Positions 1 through 12,250 of a stretch of 64,000 nucleotides of DNA are shown piece after piece. The first letter of the stretch is position 1. Every line of letters begins with the position of its first letter. The translations under genes and the position numbers were made by a program. The notes beneath the pieces are model-generated. The model made no database searches, was not told the origin of the DNA, and saw only the letters and a list, made by a program, of their open reading frames with translations. The stretch lies in the NCBI GenBank assembly GCA_022457155.1, contig JAJGOT010000922.1:62001-126000 (forward strand). Direction: 5' to 3'. This DNA is from Cladopsammia gracilis. Lineage: Eukaryota; Cnidaria; Anthozoa; Scleractinia; Dendrophylliidae.

Positions 1-857
1 CCGCCGTTTATTCGGGGCCCGGCGTTTAATCGAGAAAATAGGGTAACACCCGCTCAAAGGATACTATTCGAATCATGAAATCAAATACTAACTGGGGGTT
101 GCTTACTGGATCCCTAAATAGTGCCTTAGTAGATTGGAACGCCCTCCCTAGCTGTGGAGAAAAGAAACCTACCATATAATGCTTTTAGAATATCATTACT
201 TAACACACTGCTTAACAGGTTTAAATTTTAATGGTAGTTTCCAGTTCTTTCGATTCCAGTCTTCTTAGGTGTTTAATATTCCTATTCAATTAGTTTTATT
301 TCAGGTTTATTGTATTTTTAGCATTTTAGCCTTTTTATTTTTTATTTTTTTGTACAGTGCCCTATTGAAAACCATTATTATTATAAAACATATTTTAATT
401 TTTTAATCATCGTGTAAAAAGAGGTACGATCTCTTGCTGACTCGATAACTTTTATTTTGATGAAATTCTACGGAGGGCAAGTACATTTCCTTAACAACGC
501 CTGTTGATCTCATTACGGCGTACCTCAAACAGGCACTGATTTGATGTGAGACTCAGCACGGTCATAAAGGTAAGTCGGTTAACTTAATTTCAACTATAGC
601 AATGAAAAAATACGTACCAAGGTATCTTAGAATTTAATGTAGAGTGCAGGCAGATTTTACAATGACTGTTGCATATTTTGCTGTCACGCAATACGGAATG
701 AATAAAAAAAAAGACAAGCAACAAAATTTAATAAACACTATTGTTGATGATTTTACCTTCTTGTAAAGTTCAAGTGAAATTTTTTTGTGTAAGCGCGCAT
801 ATTTTCGTTATTATCATTATTAGCGGTTTAATTCTGTACTACTGATCTGGTGCTTCA
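1..857. other. Gene-free host DNA
   Basis: AT-rich host sequence with short homopolymer runs. No open frame with recognisable protein features and no RNA gene seen on either strand. Confidence 0.6.
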
Positions 858-1345
858 GTGGCCGAGAGTGGCCAGCAAAATTCGAAAGTCGATTTGAAAA
901 ATTCAAAATTCAAACTCAAAAGTCGATTTGCAAAATTGAAAATTCGAAAGCGAAGGTCGATTTCCAAAGTGAAAAGTTCAAAATCGAAAATTCCATATTG
1001 CAAAGTAGAAAGTCAATTACGAATTTGCAGTTTCGTAAACTCAGTTCGCAATTTTCAATTTCGGTATCGGTATCGGATTGCATATAAATTTAAGGATTGG
1101 ATTGAATCAATATTCGTGGTATTGCATTAAATATAAAATTTAAAGGTTGGATTGAATCAATATACATGCGGCATTGAATTGCAAATAAAATTTAAGGACT
1201 GGATTGAATCATAAGAAATAATTTGAATTGAACCAACATTGGTAGCATTGATTGCATTGAATGCCTTTTATGACTTTAAATTAAACCTTTATTTAAAGGA
1301 TTGAACATATATATCTAAGATTACATTTAACTACAAACGGGTTGC
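858..1345. repeat. AT-rich simple/minisatellite-like dispersed repeat
   Basis: The first half is built from imperfect units around 'aaaattcgaaagtcgatttg', the second from repeated 'ggattgaatcaatat' units. It ends in 'acaaacgggttgct' just before host sequence 'cagtggacc'. A reverse-complement copy lies at about 61510-61910, also abutting 'cagtggac'. The 90-residue open frame across it is low-complexity (K/S/R-rich) and is not a gene. Confidence 0.7.
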
Positions 1346-1880
1346 TACAGTGGACCCTATCAAAAACTATCGGCGATACACGCACTTAAATCTTGTTCTT
1401 TGGACGCCGTTTTTTTTCTCATGAGCGTTTTAATTTTAATTAAAATTCAGGATACATTAGCAGAACAACCATTTCCAATCTTTAAAAAATGTGATATAAA
1501 TCTCCTACAATGCCATGCCATTATATGAAGTTCCCGTGTCATATGATAAAATGGTAGTTAACTCTACCCAACTTTCGACAGAGTAGACAAAACCCATTTC
1601 TTAAACAAAGTTTTCCTATTATATATCTTATTTAATACCGTTTGAGGCCGCACCTATCGAAGATTACTCTTCCTCCCTCTCCACTAGCTCCCGGTAAATG
1701 CTGTCCTCATAATTCGTATATGCTGTGATTGCTGTCCTCATAATTCGTATGATTATTCTATATTGTCAGGAAGCCTATAGTGCATAAGCCCCCGGCTTCT
1801 ATATAGGCTTCCTTGTCACTACCACGTAAAACATTTTGTAGTCTATCGTCTTTTAAGTTATTATAAATTTCTAGTGTGTT

Positions 1881-1895
1881 GTATTATTATTATAA

Positions 1896-1936
<41 letters not shown>

Positions 1937-1941
1937 GTTAT

Positions 1942-1982
<41 letters not shown>
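1881..1982. repeat. Microsatellite (ATT)n then (TA)n
   Basis: A run of about 15 ATT/TTA units is followed by about 20 TA units. Poly-Leu and poly-Asn frames crossing it are artefacts. The corresponding place in copy B (about 23890) lacks the array. Confidence 0.95.
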
Positions 1983-1985
<3 letters not shown>

Positions 1986-2409
1986 AATGTGGTTAATGGC
2001 AAAATAAATAAAATGGAAATGGAAATGGAAATAAGTGTTAAACAACATACAGTCCACGGCTTTAACATGAAGCCTTCTCACCTCGGGGACGGGACGGGGG
2101 GCAGCATTGCCCACTCTCGCTTTTTTGCGGTAAATATTTTATAAATTACAGCTACCTAGAACCGTATTCACAAAATCCTTGCCTAAGATCGAAATATCAC
2201 GAGATAGAACATAGGGAAAAATATAGGACCTTTCTGCGATGTGTACTGATAAATGCGCAGAACAACATTTTTCTCTTTTTAATTTCCACGGAGTTGTGCT
2301 CTAATCAGGATCAATTGTTTGCAAGTATCGCGTGACTTATTCCCAGGCATTCACTTTTATGTGAGGCATCCTACCAGCTTCACCAAATCTCTGCACATCT
2401 TCTCTACTA

Positions 2410-3610
2410 TAATCATCTCTCTGTGGATACAGGTTTGTTTTTAAGACTAATTAACACATATGCGGCGTTTGTAGAGTATAAATGTCGTATGTCACAGTCT
2501 TTGCTTTCTTGTGTGTGCATCTGACCTATGACGCACTGCAAATGCGACTGCCCTGCTCGCATAGTCAGTGAATTATGTTTCATAGCTGTGATTGAATTCT
2601 CTCTCACGATATTCAAACTGTTTGTCTGGGGCAGGAGCGTTATGGCTCCTGGTGAGGGTGGGTCAGAAATATTTTTAAGATCTGCAGAAAGACTCAGACT
2701 TCGAGATATTTGGATCATGTCAGAGCGCGTCTTCACTTTGCTTTCTCCTGTAACAATATTCAGAGTTTTTTAATCACTGCTTAGCTTTACACCTTATGGA
2801 CTAGCTTACAGCACATTGCCACTGATTTCATGACAACAGGCGCCTAGAAGCAACTACTGTCAGTACGATATACAGAACGATTTTTTCCCGGTTTTTTTAT
2901 TTTCCATTCCTCAGTTGTTTTTTATGCATTTGGTTAAGTTATGCAAGTTACTTTTTGTTTCACGCTTTTATTCTGTGTTTTAAAACAACAAAGATGCAAA
3001 GTTAACTTTAGTGGTGAAATATTTCTGTGAAGAGTCGAGCAGCAAACTATCGACTGTTCAACTCAACCCTATTAATTTGCTTGCAAGGGTTACCAGGTTA
3101 CCATTCTATAAAGGAGGGTCAACTTGTTGTTTATTTAAGCCATGTAAAAGCTCGAGGTCACATTTAGCGACCGCGCTATGCCTTCAGGTTTTCGCGGCTT
3201 TGTTGGCATAACCCTACACATGTAAAGGAGGGCTATCGTTTGACCCTTCAAGAGTAACTTACTCTTATGCAGCGTCTGTATAGAGTGAGTCACTGTCGTA
3301 TGTCGCAATCATTCCTCCCTTGTGTGCATGCATCTGTTCTATGGAGCCCTGCAATATTTTCACTTAATTACGTTTCGTGACTGTGATCGAATCAACATCT
3401 CACGATATTCAAAGTGCTCACGGTGTTTGTCGGTTTGTTAAGTGCGGGTGAGATAAAAATGCTTCCAAGATCTGCACTGAGATCAGAGTCCCAGATCATA
3501 TCAGAGCGCGTCTTCACTGCACTCTTAGTGATTGGAATGTTCATCCCAATCCCGCGTTTATTTTTTATGAGTTTACTGGGTCGTAATGGTATATTACTTT
3601 CTTCGATGAA
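2410..3610. repeat. Diverged internal duplication, no gene
   Basis: Two related segments, about 2440-2770 and 3255-3600, share blocks in the same order: a 'tgtcgtatgtc' block, a 'gtgtgcat' block with 'tgacctatg' or 'tgttctatg', then 'cagagcgcgtcttcact'. The same pair is present in copy B (about 24300-24620 and 25120-25450), so the internal duplication predates the large one. The small open frames here are not conserved between copies and are not called. Confidence 0.6.
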
Positions 3611-3621
3611 AGGTTAAAGTA

Positions 3622-3825
3622 AAAATGTTTATTTTATACCTATATTTAAGTTCATTGACATGCATAAACAATTCGATCACAGTATTGTGTCTTTTATTTT
3701 ATACCTATGTAAGTTCATCGGCATTCATAAACAATTTCATCACAGTATGTATCTATTATTTTATACCGGCCTTTATTTAAGTTCATCGACAATCATAAAC
3801 AATTTCATCACAGCAGGTGTCTTTT
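3622..3825. repeat. Tandem repeat, about 70-bp unit, 3 copies
   Basis: Three units contain 'ttttataccta', 'aagttcat' and 'cataaacaatt(t/c)(g/c)atcacag'. The matching array in copy B (about 25490-25630) has only two units. Confidence 0.8.
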
Positions 3826-3829
3826 ATTC

Positions 3830-4615
3830 AGTTGAATGTGCATGAAGACCTTTAACGATGTTGCTCATTTTAAAGTAGCCTGATCAGTGATTTGCGTAAT
3901 TAAAAATCTCTATTTTACGTAACATATCCAACATAAAAATGCCTTCACCTGAAGGAAAAACATGGAAATGATGGCTCCAAAAACATTTTAAATACTTTAT
4001 TTCAGTGCTTTCGCTGCTAGTCTACATTAATTTGGCAGCAAAATGACCGAAATTAAAAACATTCAGGTTTTTTTCAGTTTCTTTATTAAAGAAGTCAGAT
4101 TTGTTTCAGTTGCTATAGCAATGCTGTGTTGTTTTAAGAGCGTCTTTCTAGAACAATCAGCGGCCAAATAAAGTGCTAAATTGTGGTCGACTACATGTAG
4201 AAACAATTGAACGGTCCACATGCAGCATGATCATAAACTGAAGAAACCTGCATGATGTCGAAATTAAAAATAAAACTGAACAATGGAATTAAATTGCATT
4301 GAGGCACAAGGTTTCACAAAAATAGGTTACGTTCATACGTTTCTAATCTGCGAATCATGGCTTGTTTAAATATGTTTTGGGGACTGTTTTCTTATAGACC
4401 ATTCTTAATTTGGTTTCCTTGGCACGAGCCTGTGTTGTTGCTTCAATGCAGTCTTTATTTCATTTAATTCACTTGCAAACCCAAAACTTATCAAGTTGCA
4501 ATCCATTTGCATTCTGATCATCCGCTGATAAACACGCACGCCGATGGTATTTACGATCGTAACGATCGCTGCGATCGTTGCGATCTTTGAGATTATATGG
4601 AAACCAGGCGTAAGA
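3830..4615. other. Gene-free host DNA within copy A
   Basis: Matches about 25630-26330 in copy B. No coding region or RNA gene recognised. The run 'cgatcgtaacgatcgctgcgat' near 4553 is a short GATC-rich stretch without a clear role. Confidence 0.5.
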
Positions 4616-4774
4616 GCCTGGTCGCACTACAGTCAAAAACAAAAATCCGCCCATGCAAAAATCGAGGAAAACAAAAGAAACCGCTCCGGTGGGACACGCT
4701 TTTTGTGGAATGTTTTTGTTTTTATGTCATTTTGCACGGGCTAATTTTTGTTTTTGACTGTAGTGCGACCAGGC
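4616..4774. mobile_element. 159-bp TIR element (MITE)
   Basis: Perfect 31-bp terminal inverted repeats, beginning 'gcctggtcgcactacagtc' at 4616-4646 and its reverse complement at 4744-4774, flank about 97 bp. No coding capacity. Absent from copy B, but the surrounding 1.2 kb also differs there, so no clean empty site or target duplication can be given. Confidence 0.8.
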
Positions 4775-4984
4775 CCTAATTCACAAATGTACTAAAGAAA
4801 TATGCTCAGGCACATGCCCACGCACACGTGCATATAAAATCGTGCATATAAATTCAATGATCCTTCTCCCACAACGATAACGAAAACTTTCGTAGTATGC
4901 AGATAGTCATTGTTTAAAATCTGAAATGTCACTGGGTCCACAACTGAATTTTTCGTCTGGCTTCCAGGGCAGATCTCCTCTTAA

Positions 4985-5702
4985 GGTTACAGTGTACCTT
5001 CAGATCGAAAATTTATTAAAAATTTTTTTTTGGCGTTAAAATAAAGTTTACAGAATGAACTTTCATCCAAAAAAAAATTATCGAAAAATAGTGAAAATTG
5101 ACGGAGAAATGAAAGTACAACTTTTGTGGGCGGAGTTTGTTTATTAAGCGATATGTTTTTTTGAGCGCCGATTTCTCAAAGTTAATTTTTCGCTTGTTGG
5201 GGACACTTTAAAGAGCTACAACTCAAAGGGAATTTGTTCGATTTTCCTCAAATTTGGACAGAAGCTAGGCTAACATATAATCAACAAAAACGTGTCGGCG
5301 AATTTCTTAATTCCGAAAAATTTTTCGTCAAGAGCCATTTCCGTGCGATCATTCCAATTTTTTTCTCCCCTTTTCGAAAATATTCTGTAACTTTTCACTG
5401 CAATTGAATATGGGAAATCGCCGACACGTTTTTTTAGCGCTTCGTGTCCGGAAACCCGAGAACAAATCAAATTAGCAAAATATAATAATCGCTTCGAGTT
5501 GTAGCGTTTTAAAGCTAATTCGGACTTTCGAATTTAGACGTCGTAAAAAATTCGATAATTCTTTTTATTACCAAATGGTTTCCATATTTAGATAGCCAGC
5601 TCTATAAGCTTTAATTTGATATCTGGGTTTAGGTATATTAAGTGTAATCTTAAGACGCTAGAGCTGTTATACTGGAGACACCCCCGAAGGTACACTGTAA
5701 CC
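4985..5702. mobile_element. piggyBac-like non-autonomous element (TTAA duplication)
   Basis: TTAA at 4981-4984 and 5703-5706 flanks inverted ends 'ggttacagtgtaccttc' (4985-5001) and its reverse complement (5686-5702). A TTAA target with short TIRs is the piggyBac hallmark; the family assignment is inferred from that alone. There is no transposase frame in its 718 bp. Found only in copy A. Confidence 0.75.
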
Positions 5703-5791
5703 TTAAGGATCCGTTGATCATCGGCGCTAGTGGAGTTAATGTCAGTGTTCGGAGTTCTTCCCTTCGCGCTCAGCTACTGAGCCTTGCACTT

Positions 5792-8700
5792 CTAATGGAA
5801 AGAGTAGCTGTAAGGGACGTTGAATCCGATTTCCATCAATGCAAGCTTAACTTGAGCAGCACGGCACAAGCCATCTCTTCCTTCGGTAAGTTTCTCCATA
5901 CGAGCCAACCTCCACGGACTCCTGTTCGCTACGGGTCCTTTGACAAGTTGGCCATGAAATTCTGTCAAGTTCAGCAAATATTCCCTCCTCCATTGCGTCC
6001 AAAATGATGTCATTAGTGATTCATAGGGCTTGATTCTCCTTGATAAGTCTTGTTTTCCAGCCGATGGAGCATAAGATGGAGGAATGAACAGGGGGTCAAC
6101 TTCTTCCTTTTCATGAACCAAATTGGACAGAGTGTTAAGGCTGTGGCCACAAAGGAAATGCACCGGCGTTAAAGATGGACTGTCTTCAATGTCCGGATAC
6201 AAATAAGTCAGCGGACGACTGTTCAGGACAGCTTCTACTTCAGTCACCATGGTAACGAGGTCGGGAAATGTAAGTGAAGTTTTTCCAAGAGATTTTCTGA
6301 GACATCTTTACAGAACGGACAAGCCTTTCGTAAAAACCTCCCCACCAGGGTGCTCTTTCCACTATAAATTACCAAGTTGTTCCATAGTTTGTCAAGTACT
6401 TTTGCGTTTCCTCTGCTTCCAGAATCTGAGCAGGCAGCGAAGCGCTCAAGTGAATTAAGGCCTGGGTCCCTGTCGATTTGAAAGAGGATGGTCTAACGTA
6501 AACGGATTCAGAGGTATCTCTTAGATAACAATTTAGGCCAAACCGCAAACATAAACTGTTCAAAATGTATATATAATATTGTGGATTTTTTCATCACGTG
6601 ACCATTCACGCCCAATTTTGTAAGAAATCCGTTGACTCAAAATTCTCACCAGTAAGCAATAGTTTTCTTAACAAATTTTTCATCATGACTATGGCTATCA
6701 GTATTGTTCTTGGAACAGCGGGTGGAATGAGAGAAAACTATTTAACGGTTTTCTTTTGAACCGATTTCAAGTTGGAGTAGGACTGGCACTAGTAAAAAAC
6801 AGGAAATTACACTTGAGCAGTGCAACGATCCGAACCATTCCAGCCGGGTTTCCTAATCCCTGCCCATGCTGAATGTTTTTATAAAGAAAAACTAAATCTG
6901 AAAATGCAGCTAGTGGTGGGAATCTTTATTTGTGTTTTTTCGAGATAAAGGGCGTGGTCAGCCACGTGACCAGGCACTTTAAAATTCTTTGTTCTAGTTT
7001 TTATACTTTATATCATTTAACCATCATTTGTTCCTTCATTACGTCTCAAAGAGCGAGTTTTGCGAAATAAACTAAAAGATCAAAACCAATTTTGACCCAG
7101 GCCTTAATTCACTTGAGCGATCCTCTTACCACCCTCTTTGAAGTTTTTCGCATTGTCTGAAATGATTCTTTCTGGCACACCTCTCCTGCTCACAAATCTC
7201 CTAAATGCTCGAATAAAGGCCTCTGAGGATAGGTCCTCCACAACTTCTAAATGAACAGCTCTAACTGACGCACAAGTGAAAAGTGATATGTAGACCTTCA
7301 TGGGATTTTGGTTTCCTGTGTAGCTCTTGACATACAAGGGGCCGGCATAGTCCACACCAGTTGTAACGAATGCTCGTCCTTCTGACACCCTCGATGGAGA
7401 TAATGGTGGTCAAGTTACATTTCGGTATGGAGGTCCATCGGTCTTTGGGCAAGTTACACATTTCCTCAGGAGGCTTCCAGTACTTCTGTCTTAGTTGCGT
7501 AAGTGTCTCTCAGAGCAACCAACTTACTAAAATGTTCATTTCTTGGCAAAAATATTGAAAATTCGGCTTCCTTGTAGAGGGGCGCATTCTCTAGTCTTCC
7601 TCCACGGCGAAAAACATCATTATCATCGAGGTCACACAGTAAGCATAACTGACGGACGAGTGGGGGAGATGCCTTAACGTCAGTTCCAGAGAGATGCTGT
7701 CTTTCACAATTGTAAGCTTGAATCTGTTTAGCCTTTATCCATAGGGTCATGGCACGTGACCTATCTCGAGTTTACAAAAGGCAAGCTTAGCAGTCTTCCT
7801 TCCTAGATCGACAGTTCGTTACGAAACGAAGAACGCGAGATGTAAACGCCAAGAGTCTGTCTAAGGAGTTGTAACGTTCAGGATCAACAACGTTATACAA
7901 GCTTGGGATCGTTGCTCCCGTAACCATGTATACAACTTCGTCTTCTTGTTGAATACTTTATTCCACTTGACTGTTAGAACTGCTCCTTACGGGCCAATTT
8001 TCTGCAGACTCGATCAACCAATCAGGGCCCTTCCAACAAATGTTGCATTCATCAACTAAGGTACCAGTAGCAACTCCGCGGCTAAGAAGGTCAGCTGGAT
8101 TATATGCAGAAGGGCAATGTCTCCGTTGACGCTGGTTCGTCAATCTCTTAATTTCTTCAATCCGCCTTTATACGAATGCATCCTGCACCTTCTTGGAACA
8201 TAGCCAATGCAATACGATCTCAGAATCACTCCATAAAGTTGTATCCAGCCTTCCAAGTTTAGGTTCCAACCAGTCTCTGAGATAAAACTGGACAATCGTG
8301 CAGCTATCAATGCTGCCAAAAGTTCCAAGCGAGGTATGGTATGTGGCCTTATGGGGTAGTCTCACTCTTCTTACTCTTCTGCTCGAAGATACGCCACTGC
8401 TCCATACGCCATATTACTAGAATCTCCAAACACGTATAACTGGACTCCATTCCATCTTGATGGAAAGTAAGGTCTGGGAATTTGAATGACTAGAACGGTT
8501 TCCAATTCTTCAAAGGACGTTCCCCACTGCGGTAAGTGGTCTTCTGGCAATTGGTTGTCCCAGCTAACCTTGCGTTTCCATAATTCCTGTAACATCATTT
8601 TGGCTCTCACTGTGAATGGCTCAAGAAATCCTAGTGGGTCAAACACTTTCTCAGCAATGCTCAAGACGCTTCTGTTTGTAAAAACCTGATCAAGCGCCTT

Positions 8701-9261
8701 AGTCTTTGTCACGACTTTCTTCAAGGGAAAGCTGATCGTATCGGTGTTAGAATCCCACTCCAGGCCAAGAACCTTGGTATGGTATTTTCAGCGGCTAAAA
8801 TCTCCTTTAGCTTACTCGAGTTAGTGGTCCACTGTCTGAGGTTCATTCCTGCACTAGCCAGTAGTTGTCGCGAATGACAGTAGTAGTTTGTTGAGTTGCG
8901 TTGTCCTCGTCATTGACTTAACAGAGAGAACATTATCCACATACATAGAGTCCTTCAGATCTTCTGCAACCCAATCATCTTCTTGCTTGTCCAGATGATG
9001 CTTTAGAGATGCTCCAAGGAGAAAGAGCGAGGCAGATGCTCCAAACAGCACTCGGCGAAATCTGTAACAATCAATGTTTCCTTCTCCATCGATTGGCTCT
9101 TGACGATTCTTAATCCATAGGAACCTTGTTGCATCTCGGTTAGCCTCACTTAATTCGACCTGATGAAACGTCTTCTCGATGTCTGCTATCATGCCTATCC
9201 GAGGAACTCGGAAATTTAACAACAGCGCACTTAAGTCTTGCACACCGCAGACTTTAGACAC
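5792..9261 (-). pseudogene. BEL/Pao retrotransposon pol, decayed (copy A)
   Basis: Reading leftward on the minus strand, the pieces follow BEL/Pao pol order. Reverse transcriptase (8854-9261) has 'DIEKTFHQVEL' and a 'YVDN' box where YVDD is usual. Next come the RT end and RNase H-like part ('VFGDSSNMAYGAVAYL', 8371-8724), 'NPADLLSRGV' (7958-8143), a zinc-binding/pre-integrase segment (7466-7750), the integrase core ('GVDYAGPLY', 'ERIISDNAKNF', 7104-7388) and a DUF5641-like tail (5792-6250). Frames are broken by several stops and shifts, no LTRs are visible, and a 677-bp TIR element sits between integrase and tail. A related, shorter fragment is in copy B. Not functional. Confidence 0.85.
6443..7119. 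mobile_element. 677-bp TIR element inside BEL/Pao
   Basis: Ends are 26-bp inverted repeats, starting 'cgctcaagtgaattaaggcc' at 6443-6468 with the reverse complement at 7094-7119. It separates two halves of the integrase/DUF5641 region. Copy B's Pao fragment lacks it, although part of the Pao sequence is deleted there too. No transposase coding seen. Confidence 0.75.
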
Positions 9262-9665
9262 TTAATCACGGCCTGAGAAATTTAACGATCCTAGCGCTTT
9301 CAAAGCGATAACAAACTTTAGCCGATAAGTATTTATCTTGCAACAAGCAACAAAAGTGAGCCAAAGAAAACACAATGTATGCCAATAGAGCTAGCACCGA
9401 ACAACGGCATAAAGAAATAATATAATTCTAACGGATCTGGACAGCGTGTAATCCTCCTATCAATTTGAAAGATAATCCGCCGAGATCAAAAGGTCAATAT
9501 TATCGAAGAGAACAAATTCATAGCTGTGATTTAAAGGCGCAAATCTATCTGAAATCTCACTGGGAAAGATTTATGCAACGAGTGGGAGTCGTGTTCAGCC
9601 TGTCTATTTTTCGTCGACAGCAGCGCAAAGCATTATGGGATACGTTGACAATTGAAAACATGTTC
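9262..9665. other. Gene-free stretch
   Basis: Mostly absent from copy B, where 'agtttgtt' near 29118 runs almost directly into the segment starting 'aaggcgcaaatct' (9534 here). No coding or RNA feature seen. Confidence 0.4.
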
Positions 9666-9666
9666 T

Positions 9667-9836
9667 TGAATGTGATCGCGATGTCTGTTGAATGTGATTG
9701 ATAATTTACATATGTTGAATGTGAGTGTGCTTGTTGAATGTGATGTGTGTGACATTGAATGTGATCGAGATGACTGTTGAAATTGATTAATTTACATATG
9801 TTGAATGCGAATGTGCTTGTTGAATGTGATCGTTTT
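9667..9836. repeat. Tandem repeat of 'tgttgaatgtgat' units
   Basis: Two imperfect units of about 90 bp contain 'gttgaatgtgat', 'aatttacatatgttgaatg' and 'tgtgcttgttgaatgtgat'. Present in both duplicate copies (also 29268-29440). Confidence 0.7.
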
Positions 9837-9875
9837 CCTTGAATATGACTATCAAATTATAGTTCTTGAATTTTG

Positions 9876-10437
9876 TTATTGTTAAACGTAATATATCGTG
9901 CCAATACATCGGAGAAACAAAACGCAAACTTAATGAACGCTTTGGTGAACATCGCCGTTCTGTAGAGAATCCACATCACCTCAGCTGCCCTACTCCTATA
10001 TCACAACACTTTAATCTACCGGGACACTCTACTAAGGATATGCAACTTATACCACTGGAATTAATACGTAATAGCAGAGACTCTGTACGAAAAGCGCGTG
10101 AAGCATTTCTCATAGACAAAGCAAAGACGTTAGAACCACTTGGAATCAACAGACGCGACGAACTTCATTAACTTTCTCATCACTAGTCAGTTTAGTTTAT
10201 CACCCGTCAAATCCTTCGCCAATCATATTCATTGTTTTTGTTATTCTTTAGTTTTTTCAAAACCACTTGTATAACGGTTTTACAGTTGTAATCATTTATA
10301 GTGCTAGCCCCTGAAGAAGCTTTGTTTTGCAAAGCGAAATATTGGGCACTATTATATTCCACTTTTATTTATTTTATTTGCTTCTGCTTCTGCTTCTGTT
10401 TTTCTGCCGTAAGGATCAGTTTGCCGTTTTTTGCTTC
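9876..10437 (+). mobile_element. Penelope-like element fragment (GIY-YIG domain)
   Basis: The frame ending at 10171 encodes a GIY-YIG-type nuclease segment ('CQYIGETKRKLNERFGEH', then 'HFNLPGHS' and 'KTLEPLGINRR'), as in the C-terminal end of Penelope-like retroelements. It is followed by 'cctgaagaagctttgttttg', resembling the usual 3' tail of such elements. The reverse transcriptase part is missing, so it is 5'-truncated. Copy B has the uninterrupted host sequence near 29479, which sets the limits. No intact product is expected. Confidence 0.75.
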
Positions 10438-10474
10438 ACTTCCATATTTCCATCCATCGGCTGTAGACTTTTCT

Positions 10475-10877
10475 CCTAGGTACTTGGTGTATCCCTGATC
10501 ATAATGTATGGTACTTCATGTATCCCTTATTGTAATGTATTTAGATATATTGCAGTGTAATTTAGGGTCGTATTACAGTATCTAGGGTTGAAGCACTGAT
10601 TTTAGTATTTAGGGTTAAGCACTGATTCCAGTATTTCCAGTGTAACGAAAGGGTAAGTTCTTATATATGGTCTGGGCTGGCAGCATATTATCTTATATCC
10701 CTTAAAAATTACAATTTCCGGCAGCTAGTCCTCGGTGGTACAGTGGATAGTGTGCATGGAGTAGATCATACGGCCCGGGTTCGATTCCCCATTCTGCTGT
10801 TTTTATCTTCTTTTTCTACTGAAATAAAAATTAAGTGTTTAAATACAAAATAATAAGGGATACACCAAGTACATACC
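10475..10877. mobile_element. 403-bp TIR element with 8-bp target duplication (hAT-like)
   Basis: Direct repeats 'acttttct' (10467-10474 and 10878-10885) flank it, and copy B keeps a single 'acttttct' at 29522-29529. Near the ends are inverted repeats, 'gtacttggtgtatccct' (10480-10496) with its reverse complement (10856-10872). The 8-bp duplication suggests hAT-type mobilisation. It contains a tRNA-like segment but no protein gene. Confidence 0.85.
10729..10798 (+). pseudogene. tRNA-like sequence (Asp/Glu-type, degenerate)
   Basis: Begins 'tcctcggtggtacagtgg', which resembles an A box and D arm of Asp/Glu tRNAs, and has the B box 'gggttcgattccc' at 10777-10789. The anticodon stem and acceptor end do not pair well, so it is a tRNA-derived repeat or pseudogene rather than a working tRNA. 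It lies inside the 403-bp TIR element and is absent from copy B. Confidence 0.65.
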
Positions 10878-10965
10878 ACTTTTCTTGGTAATTCCGCAGA
10901 CCAGTACATAAGCCTTGCACATATGTTTTAGCCGTTGCAAATGCGATAGGTAATGGTCACTGCCT

Positions 10966-11064
10966 TTCATTGGAGACGGCATCGGGGACGGCATTGAGGA
11001 GGGCGTTGGAAACAGCATTGGGGACGGCCTGGGGACGGCATTGGGGAGGACGTTGGAGGGATGG
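10966..11064. repeat. GC-rich minisatellite
   Basis: Repeated variants of 'ggggacggcatt' and 'ggagggcgttgg'. A related array lies at about 29617-29705 in copy B. The proline-rich minus-strand frame over it is a by-product of the repeat. Confidence 0.7.
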
Positions 11065-11544
11065 GAGGGTGGGGAGTTGTACACAGATGGTATGAGGGGG
11101 CTGGCCGAGCAAACTAACGAAATAAACTAACGTGTTTAGCGGTAAGGGTGGACAGGACTTTAGAAGGGTACGGTACTTCTCAAGTGCAAACTGTTCTTGA
11201 AATTTCCCCTTTTGTAACCAGGAAAGTAGACATCATCATCGTCATCATCATCATCATTATCGTTACTATTCTTCTTTCCTTCCAGAATCGAATCTGTACC
11301 TTTCTTCTTCGATTCCTGAATGGCTATTCGACGTTTAAAGTCGGTGACATTTGCTGTCTTTTTAAGCCTAATGGCTGTTTTCTTACTGGCATTTGTGAGG
11401 TACACAGGTAAATATTTTAGTTTTAACTTTGTTTTAATTTTTACATTGGTAAGGGTATAATGTAGAAGCTACTCTAAGCAGCAGACATACGATTCGACTT
11501 TAATTATCTGACCAGTAGTTCAAATTAATCCATGCTTTTTATAG

Positions 11545-12250
11545 TATGTTATTGCCATTACTTTTAAGTAATGCTCCATATAAGAACTACGGCAAACTTA
11601 ATTGTTCTGCGACATTGGCTCTTTCTACATAGAATATCTTTGGTTTCAAGAATACAGGAGGAGCTGATGGTTCATAATTACATTTCATTATAAAAATAAA
11701 GAAAATCCATTTGCGTCAAATAAATTTTAGGAAATGTTCGTGCTTAACCAATCAGAATAGCAGAAGACAATAGCTAATAATTTTGCTTCTTTGATGAAGT
11801 TCCCCAAATACAATATCTTAAAAAACTTGCATGTTGTGCGATTGGGTATTAGAGTGCTTAAAACCTTAAAAAAATCAGACAAAATGCACTTTGAACCCTA
11901 AAGCCTGGTTCACACTAGCGACATAACGACATAACGGCGAGGTCACGCAAATTCAAAACACGACGTATATCTATGTTTTATGTCACCAGTGTGAACAACA
12001 CAACATAACGACATAATAGGAACATAATGACATAAACATAACGACATAAGGAAAAAACTGATCTTTTCTTTATGTCATTATGTCCATGTTCTTATGTCGT
12101 TATGTCACTAGTGTGAACCAGGCTTAACCTTTTAGCGGTTTTTGAGTCTAGGCCAATGAGATCACGAGTTGTAACAATGAAAAAAGTTGACATTCCATCG
12201 TGCATGGCCGTTGGCGCTTTCCTTCTTATGCGGATAATTACTTAACAGTT
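11545..12250. repeat. Dispersed repeat family R1, member 1 (interrupted)
   Basis: Shares blocks such as 'ataagaactac', 'ttggtttcaagaata', 'aaaatccatttgcgtcaaat', 'gtgcgattgggt' and 'tagcggtttttgagtctagg' with four other places: 19840-20340, 30170-30599, 58670-59050 and 63580-64000. This member is split by the 223-bp element at 11902-12124. No coding capacity is conserved between members. Confidence 0.8.
11902..12124. mobile_element. 223-bp TIR element, TAA duplication (PIF/Harbinger-like)
   Basis: Inverted ends 'agcctggttcacactag' (11902-11918) and the reverse complement ending at 12124 are flanked by TAA (11899-11901 and 12125-12127). Copy B has the empty site 'ccctaacc' with a single TAA at 30463-30465. 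A 3-bp TAA duplication and internal 'cataacgacataa' repeats fit a PIF/Harbinger-type MITE. Confidence 0.85.

Noticed and set aside
1871..2144. Poly-Asn and poly-Leu frames
   Set aside because: Produced by the ATT/TA microsatellite.
10729..10798. Functional tRNA gene
   Set aside because: A and B boxes are good, but acceptor and anticodon stems do not pair; it sits inside a TIR element absent from the duplicate.
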